Assembly (NCBI RefSeq): GCF_036090055.1
Contig: NZ_CP107970.1
Location: 4,857,001 to 4,921,000, forward strand
Direction: 5' to 3'
DNA length: 64,000 bases
DNA from: Nocardioides sp. NBC_00368
GTDB taxonomy: Bacteria > Actinomycetota > Actinomycetes > Propionibacteriales > Nocardioidaceae
The translations under genes and the position numbers were made by a program. This document shows, piece after piece, positions 59,949 to 64,000 of the stretch (position 1 is the first letter of the stretch; each line of letters opens with the position of its first letter). The notes below the pieces were generated by a model. That model did not search any database and was not told where the DNA came from. It worked only from the letters and a program-made list of their open reading frames with translations.

Positions 59949-59966
59949 CTGATCTGCGGTGTTACG

Positions 59967-60042
59967 TGGAGCGGACGACGAGGCTCGAACTCGCGACATC
60001 AACCTTGGGAAGGTTGCGCTCTACCAACTGAGCTACGTCCGC
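59967..60042 (-). tRNA. tRNA-Gly (anticodon CCC)
   Basis: On the minus strand the 5' end GCGGACG (60042 downwards) pairs with CGTCCGC to form the acceptor stem. TAGCTCAGTTGGTAGAGC is the D arm. CAACC-TTCCCAA-GGTTG is the anticodon arm with anticodon CCC (bases 60009-60007), and GAGTTCGAGCC contains the T loop. The 3' CCA is encoded at 59969-59967. It reads GGG codons. Confidence 0.95.
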
Positions 60043-60091
60043 AGGTGCGACCAGGATGTTACCCCACCCGCGCGGCCAGGTGTGAACCGAC

Positions 60092-60883
60092 TCAGGAAAG
60101 TCGTGTCATCCGGGGATAGCGAGCCGACAGGCCGTCGCCCACGGGACCACGGAGCATGCGGCGTACGGCCCAGGGGAGTGCCCGGGCGGCCAGCCGCCGG
60201 ACCTCGCGGATCGGGCCGGCCAGGCCGTTCGGGCCCGGCTCCTCGATGACGACCAGCGGCTTCGGCGTGGGCAGGTGGTGGCGTACGCCGAGGGTGTCGA
60301 GGACCTTGATCGCCATCAGCTGATGGCCGGGAGCACCCAGGAAACCGTGGCCGTCCCAGTAGCCCGCGTCGTCGTACTCGGTCATCCGCCAGAAGTCGAC
60401 CAGCGTGGCCCCGCGCCGCTGCGCGATCTCCCGGACGGCCTCGTTGTAGACCGCGAAGCGCCCGCGCAGCAGCCGCCCGACGGTGGACGCCCGCGCGCCG
60501 TAGGCCGTGAAGACCACCACCTTCGCGCCGCTGTCGACCAGCTGCCCGATCGCCGTCTCGTAGGTCGCGAGCAGGGTGTCGATATCGACGTGCGGCCACA
60601 TCAGGTCGACCGAACCGCCGTAGATCGTGACCACGTCCGGCTCGAGCGCGAGCGCCGGGGCCACCTGCTCCTTGACGATCCGGTCGATCCCACGGCCGCG
60701 GACGGCGAGGTTGGCGTAGGTGAACTCAGGGGTCCGCTTGGCCATCACCTCGGCGACCCGATCGGCCCAGCCGCGTACGCCGTTCGGGCGGCGGAGGTCG
60801 GTGTCGCCGACGCCCTCGGTGAAGGAGTCGCCCAGCGCGACATACCGGCGATAGCCGCCGGGGATCAGCGCATCCAGTGCCAT
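60092..60883 (-). CDS. SGNH/GDSL-family hydrolase
   Basis: 263 residues. Block I is YVALGDSFTEGVGD (nucleophilic Ser), block II/III include YANLAVRGRG and IYGGSVDLMW, and block V is GFLGAPGHQLMA with the catalytic His. No signal peptide is present, so the esterase is cytoplasmic. Close relatives are common in actinobacteria next to housekeeping genes, with unknown substrates. In this member the usual block III GGND reads GGSVD, so the oxyanion Asn position may be altered. Confidence 0.9.
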   Translation of the reverse strand: MALDALIPGGYRRYVALGDSFTEGVGDTDLRRPNGVRGWADRVAEVMAKRTPEFTYANLAVRGRGIDRIVKEQVAPALALEPDVVTIYGGSVDLMWPHVDIDTLLATYETAIGQLVDSGAKVVVFTAYGARASTVGRLLRGRFAVYNEAVREIAQRRGATLVDFWRMTEYDDAGYWDGHGFLGAPGHQLMAIKVLDTLGVRHHLPTPKPLVVIEEPGPNGLAGPIREVRRLAARALPWAVRRMLRGPVGDGLSARYPRMTRLS

Positions 60884-61001
60884 GCGCCCGATTCAACCGG
60901 GTTTGCGCCGGGACGTACGACTCTCGAGCGGAATCTGTGACAGATGAGGTAGGGGAGATTTCAGGGAGGCCGCAGGAGGCGTGTGTGGCGTCCGGCTGCG
61001 T

Positions 61002-61007
61002 TAGGTT
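61002..61007 (+). promoter_or_regulatory. -10 box for leaderless dcd transcript
   Basis: TAGGTT is 6 nt before the GTG at 61014. GGAGG sequences upstream (near 60965 and 60975) are too far from the start to act as SD. Confidence 0.55.
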
Positions 61008-61013
61008 TGCCTC

Positions 61014-61589
61014 GTGCTGCTGAGCGACAAGGACATCCTGACCGAGATCCACGACGGAAGGATCGTCATCGACCCGTGGGACGAGTCGATGCTGCAGCCG
61101 TCGTCCGTCGACGTACGTCTGGACCGGTTCTTCCGGGTCTTCGACAATCACAAGTACGCCACGATCGACCCGGCCGTGGACCAGTCCGAGCTCACCCGGC
61201 AGATCGAGACCGAGGGGGACGAGCCGTTCATCCTGCACCCGGGCGAGTTCGTTCTCGGGTCGACCTACGAGACCGTGACCCTGCCCGACGACATTGCCGC
61301 CCGTGTCGAGGGGAAGTCGTCGCTGGGACGGCTCGGGCTGCTCACCCACGCCACCGCCGGCTTCGTCGACCCGGGTTTCTCCGGCCACGTGACCTTGGAG
61401 CTGGCCAACGTCGCGACGCTGCCGATCAAGCTCTACCCGGGCATGAAGATCGGTCAGTACTGCTTCTTCAGGCTCACCTCGCCGGCACAGAACCCCTACG
61501 GCAGCGAGAAGTACGGGAGCCGCTATCAGGGTCAGCGTGGCCCGACCGCCTCGCGCAGCTTCCAGAGCTTCCACCGCACCAAGATCTGA
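61014..61589 (+). CDS. dcd: dCTP deaminase
   Basis: 191 residues from a GTG, the standard length. Segments such as LLSDKDILTEIHDGRIVIDPWD, MLQPSSVDVRLDRFFRVF, VEGKSSLGRLGLLTHATAGFVDPGF and GQRGPTASRS are diagnostic. It makes dUTP from dCTP for thymidylate synthesis. The mycobacterial homologue also hydrolyses dUTP to dUMP, and close similarity suggests the same bifunctionality here. Confidence 0.97.
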   Translation: MLLSDKDILTEIHDGRIVIDPWDESMLQPSSVDVRLDRFFRVFDNHKYATIDPAVDQSELTRQIETEGDEPFILHPGEFVLGSTYETVTLPDDIAARVEGKSSLGRLGLLTHATAGFVDPGFSGHVTLELANVATLPIKLYPGMKIGQYCFFRLTSPAQNPYGSEKYGSRYQGQRGPTASRSFQSFHRTKI

Positions 61590-61606
61590 CTGTCGGTGGT
61601 CGCCGC

Positions 61607-61612
61607 TAGGGT
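61607..61612 (+). promoter_or_regulatory. -10 box for leaderless tag transcript
   Basis: TAGGGT is 7 nt before the ATG at 61620, so tag can be transcribed independently of dcd, whose stop is 30 bp upstream. Confidence 0.5.
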
Positions 61613-61619
61613 CGGGTGG

Positions 61620-62222
61620 ATGAGTGAGACACCGTTCCTGGCTCCCGATGGCCAGACGCGTTGCGCGTGGGCCGGCGGGGCGCCGGAGTTCCTCGACTAT
61701 CACGACACCGAATGGGGATTTCCGGCCGGCGGTGACGTGCGGCTCTTCGAGAAGATCTGCCTCGAGGGGTTCCAGAGCGGGCTGTCGTGGCGCACGATCC
61801 TCAACAAGCGGCCGGCTTTCCGCGAGGTCTTCGCGGGCTTCGACTTCCACAAGGTCGCCGAGTTCGACGAGGGCGACGTCGAGCGTCTCCTGCGGGACGC
61901 ACGGATCATCCGTCACCGGGGCAAGATCGAGGCGGCGATCAACAACGCCCGTCGCGCGGTCGAGCTCGTCGAGGAGCGTGGGTCGCTGGCTGCGTACGTC
62001 TGGGACTTCGAGCCCGAGCCGCTGAAGATCCCGGAGGTGGTGGCGACCTCGCCCGCCTCGGTCAGCCTCTCCAAGGACCTCAAGAAGCGCGGCTGGAAGT
62101 TCGTCGGGCCGACGACGATGTACGCGTTCATGCAGTCGATGGGGATCGTCAACGACCATTCGCTCGACTGCGTGATCCGGGACCGGGTCGAGGCCGAGCG
62201 GGCGGCGTTCGTCAGGCCCTGA
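61620..62222 (+). CDS. tag: DNA-3-methyladenine glycosylase I
   Basis: 200 residues. RCAWAGG and YHDTEWGFP at the N-terminus and NDHSLDC at the C-terminus supply the Cys/His zinc ligands of the TAG family. GLSWRTILNKRPAFREVF and GPTTMYAFMQSMGIVNDH form the helix-hairpin-helix-like base-binding region. It excises 3-methyladenine from alkylated DNA. Confidence 0.96.
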   Translation: MSETPFLAPDGQTRCAWAGGAPEFLDYHDTEWGFPAGGDVRLFEKICLEGFQSGLSWRTILNKRPAFREVFAGFDFHKVAEFDEGDVERLLRDARIIRHRGKIEAAINNARRAVELVEERGSLAAYVWDFEPEPLKIPEVVATSPASVSLSKDLKKRGWKFVGPTTMYAFMQSMGIVNDHSLDCVIRDRVEAERAAFVRP

Positions 62223-62270
62223 CCTGTCCAAATCCGGGGGCCCGATGCCTCGTTCGAACCCGAGATGTGT

Positions 62271-62289
62271 TTAGGCTGTCCTAACTAAG
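62271..62289. promoter_or_regulatory. DtxR/IdeR-type iron box
   Basis: TTAGGCTGTCCTAACTAAG matches the DtxR/IdeR consensus (TTAGGTTAGCCTAACCTAA) at 13 of 19 positions, including both TTAGG and CTAAC half-sites. It ends 28 bp before the start of an iron-siderophore binding protein gene. Fe2+-loaded DtxR/IdeR bound here would repress uptake. Confidence 0.75.
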
Positions 62290-62317
62290 CATTGCCTAAC
62301 CCGAGGTGGTTCCCCCC

Positions 62318-63376
62318 GTGATTCGTCGATCCGTACTCATCGCAGCGAGCCTCGTGCTCGCTGCCACTGGCCTGGCTGCGTGCAGCACAGGCGCGACCGA
62401 CTCCGCGGACAGCTCCGCGGACTCCGCTTCGAAGGCGGACAAGGGCGCCTTCCCCGTGACCGTCGAGCACGCCTACGGCAGCACCGAGATCACCGAGGAG
62501 CCGACCGACGTCGCCACCATCGGCTGGTCGGACCACGACGTGGCGCTGTCGCTGGGCGTCGTCCCGGTCGCGGCCCAGGCGATCACCTGGGGCGGCAACG
62601 ACCAGCAGTCGACCGACTGGTTCGACGCCGAGCTGAAGAAGGTCGGCGGCAAGCAGCCGGTGCGCTACAACGCCGACACCAGCATCCCCTTCACCGAGAT
62701 CAGCAAGGCTGCGCCCGACCTGATCCTGGCCACCAACTCGGGCATCACCGAGGCCGACTACAAGAAGCTCAGCGAGATCGCCCCGACCGTCGCCTTCCCC
62801 GGTGACCCGTGGCTGACCTCCTGGCAGGACTCGCTCGAGATGATCGGCAAGGCCACCGGGCGGGTCACCCTGTCCGAGGAGGTCAAGAAGGAGACCGAGG
62901 ACAAGATTGCGCAGGCCCAGAAGGACCACCCGCAGATCGTCGGCGCCAGCTACCTGGTCACCGGTGTCCAGGACAACTCGAAGCTCGGCACCATCGGCCT
63001 CTACGGCGCCGGCGACGCCCGCCCGCAGATGCTCACCCAGCTCGGCATGGAGCTCGCCCCGGTCGCCGACAAGCTCGTCCCGGCCGGCCAGTTCTACACC
63101 GACGTCTCCGCGGAGAAGGCTCCCGAGCTGGAGTCCGAGGTGCTGATCAACCTCGGCTACACCGCGGGCAGCTTCGAGGCCCTGCAGAAGGACAAGCTGC
63201 TCAGCCAGATCCCGGCGATCAAGAGCGGTCACTACCTCGACGTGACCGACCAGCCGCTGTCCCTGACCTTCTCCGCCGCGAGCACCCTGTCGATCCCCTA
63301 CTTCATCGACGAGCTCGTTCCCTCGATCGCCGAGGCGGTCGACGGCGGGAAGGTCAACGTCACCGCGGCTGAGTGA
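62318..63376 (+). CDS. Iron-siderophore ABC transporter substrate-binding lipoprotein
   Basis: 352 residues from the GTG at 62318, which has GAGGTGG 9 nt upstream. A lipoprotein signal peptide ends LAAC with the lipidated Cys at residue 22. The mature protein begins with a Ser/Ala/Asp-rich linker and then a type III binding-protein fold (VEHAYGSTEITEEPTDVATIGW, ISKAAPDLILATNSGITEADY), as in FepB/FecB proteins. It captures ferric siderophore at the cell surface. It overlaps the permease gene by four bases. Confidence 0.94.
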   Translation: MIRRSVLIAASLVLAATGLAACSTGATDSADSSADSASKADKGAFPVTVEHAYGSTEITEEPTDVATIGWSDHDVALSLGVVPVAAQAITWGGNDQQSTDWFDAELKKVGGKQPVRYNADTSIPFTEISKAAPDLILATNSGITEADYKKLSEIAPTVAFPGDPWLTSWQDSLEMIGKATGRVTLSEEVKKETEDKIAQAQKDHPQIVGASYLVTGVQDNSKLGTIGLYGAGDARPQMLTQLGMELAPVADKLVPAGQFYTDVSAEKAPELESEVLINLGYTAGSFEALQKDKLLSQIPAIKSGHYLDVTDQPLSLTFSAASTLSIPYFIDELVPSIAEAVDGGKVNVTAAE

Positions 63377-64000
63377 AGCCCGCGTTGACCATCCGTACGC
63401 CTCTGGCCCCGGCCGACCCGGCAGCAGCTGCCGCCGCGGTCGTCCGGGGCCGACGGCTGCCCGGGGTCGGGCTGATCCTGGGCGTGCTGCTCCTCGCGGC
63501 CGTCGCCTCGATCCTGCTCGGTGCCGAGTGGGTTCCGCCCACCGCACTCTTCGACGACGGCAGCTTCGGGCACGCGATCCTGGAGAACCGGATCGCCCGC
63601 ACCGCGATCGCCTTCGCCGTCGGCGGCGCGCTCGCGCTCGGCGGTGCCTGCCTGCAGGGACTCACCCGCAACCCGCTGGCCGATCCTGGACTGCTCGGCC
63701 TCAACGCCGGCGCGGCCTTCGCGGTCGTCGTGGCGCTGGTCTACGTCGGTGCCACCGGCCTCGACTCGCTGCTGTGGGCCGCCTTCATCGGCGCGGCCCT
63801 GGCCGCGATCCTCGTGCACGGCATCGCCGCGATCGGCCGTGACGGCGCCACCCCTGCCAAGCTCGTGCTGGCCGGTGCGGCACTGACCGCGGCGCTGACC
63901 AGCTGGACCAGCGGCATCCTGCTGATGGACCACAAGGGCCTGGAGGTCTTCCGGCAGTGGCAGGTCGGCACCATCGGCAGCGACTGGGGCGACCTCGCGA
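63373..64000 (+). CDS. Iron-siderophore ABC transporter permease (FecCD family), 5' part
   Basis: The first 209 codons from a GTG that overlaps the binding-protein stop (GTGA); the gene runs beyond the window. Hydrophobic helices begin at GVGLILGVLLLAAVASILLG. The FecCD signature GGACLQGLTRNPLADPGLLGLNAGAA is present, followed by a further helix and FRQWQVGTIGSDWGDLA. It forms the membrane channel for ferric-siderophore import. A second permease and an ATPase are expected downstream. Confidence 0.94.
   Translation, partial: MKPALTIRTPLAPADPAAAAAAVVRGRRLPGVGLILGVLLLAAVASILLGAEWVPPTALFDDGSFGHAILENRIARTAIAFAVGGALALGGACLQGLTRNPLADPGLLGLNAGAAFAVVVALVYVGATGLDSLLWAAFIGAALAAILVHGIAAIGRDGATPAKLVLAGAALTAALTSWTSGILLMDHKGLEVFRQWQVGTIGSDWGDLA

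Overview
The window reads as chromosomal DNA of a high-GC actinobacterium. Codons are strongly GC-ending, GTG and TTG starts and 1- or 4-nt start/stop overlaps are common, and there are WhiB and ECF sigma regulators, a DUF664 DinB protein, a FadE5-like acyl-CoA dehydrogenase and an AccD3-like carboxyltransferase. The style suggests Nocardioidaceae (Nocardioides-like); this is an inference from gene content, with no database comparison.

Layout. 1-2.0 kb: the end of a 2-oxoacid dehydrogenase E2 gene and a secreted RTX-type repeat protein. 2.0-5.4 kb: a TetR-controlled ABC-2 exporter. 5.4-7.9 kb: a secreted EEP phosphodiesterase and a fused acetyl-CoA carboxylase carboxyltransferase. 7.9-8.9 kb: a self-contained short transcription unit with a 30-codon ORF, then an HNH endonuclease. 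8.9-13.3 kb: an amino-sugar operon (ROK regulator, GH3 hydrolase, ROK kinase, NagB). 13.3-28.0 kb: a divergent signalling and cell-surface locus, with Ser/Thr kinase, FHA protein and PP2C phosphatase on one strand and a 2,101-residue Ig/FN3 surface protein, MoxR ATPase, DUF58 protein and transglutaminase-like protein on the other. It resembles the bifidobacterial PFNA cluster, and its transglutaminase-like member has Asp where the catalytic Cys should be.

28.0-41 kb: a Rieske-FAD oxidoreductase, small enzymes, a PucR regulator divergent from a ferredoxin reductase plus fatty acid desaturase pair, an NAD(P)-dependent epimerase with a divergent TetR regulator and two perfect operators, a RipA-like membrane protein, peptidase E and a large secreted metallopeptidase. 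41-45.5 kb: a WhiB7-like regulator, an ECF41 sigma factor with its carboxymuconolactone-decarboxylase partner behind matching divergent promoters, phosphoglucomutase and enoyl-CoA hydratase. 45.5-59.1 kb: mostly single genes, including a LysE/LysG pair, two MFS transporters, FadE5-like dehydrogenase, a second RTX protein and a fumarase-superfamily lyase.

59.1-60.0 kb is gene-poor. It carries the last codons of a tyrosine-recombinase gene beside a tRNA-Gly(CCC), which looks like the scar of an integrated element. 60.1-64 kb: a GDSL esterase, dcd, tag, and the start of an iron-siderophore ABC uptake operon with a DtxR/IdeR-type box, cut by the window end.

Two sequence habits recur. Many start codons lie 6-8 nt after a TANNNT hexamer with no Shine-Dalgarno sequence, indicating leaderless mRNAs. 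Convergent genes often end in long, nearly perfect hairpins without a T-tract, or share overlapping stop codons.
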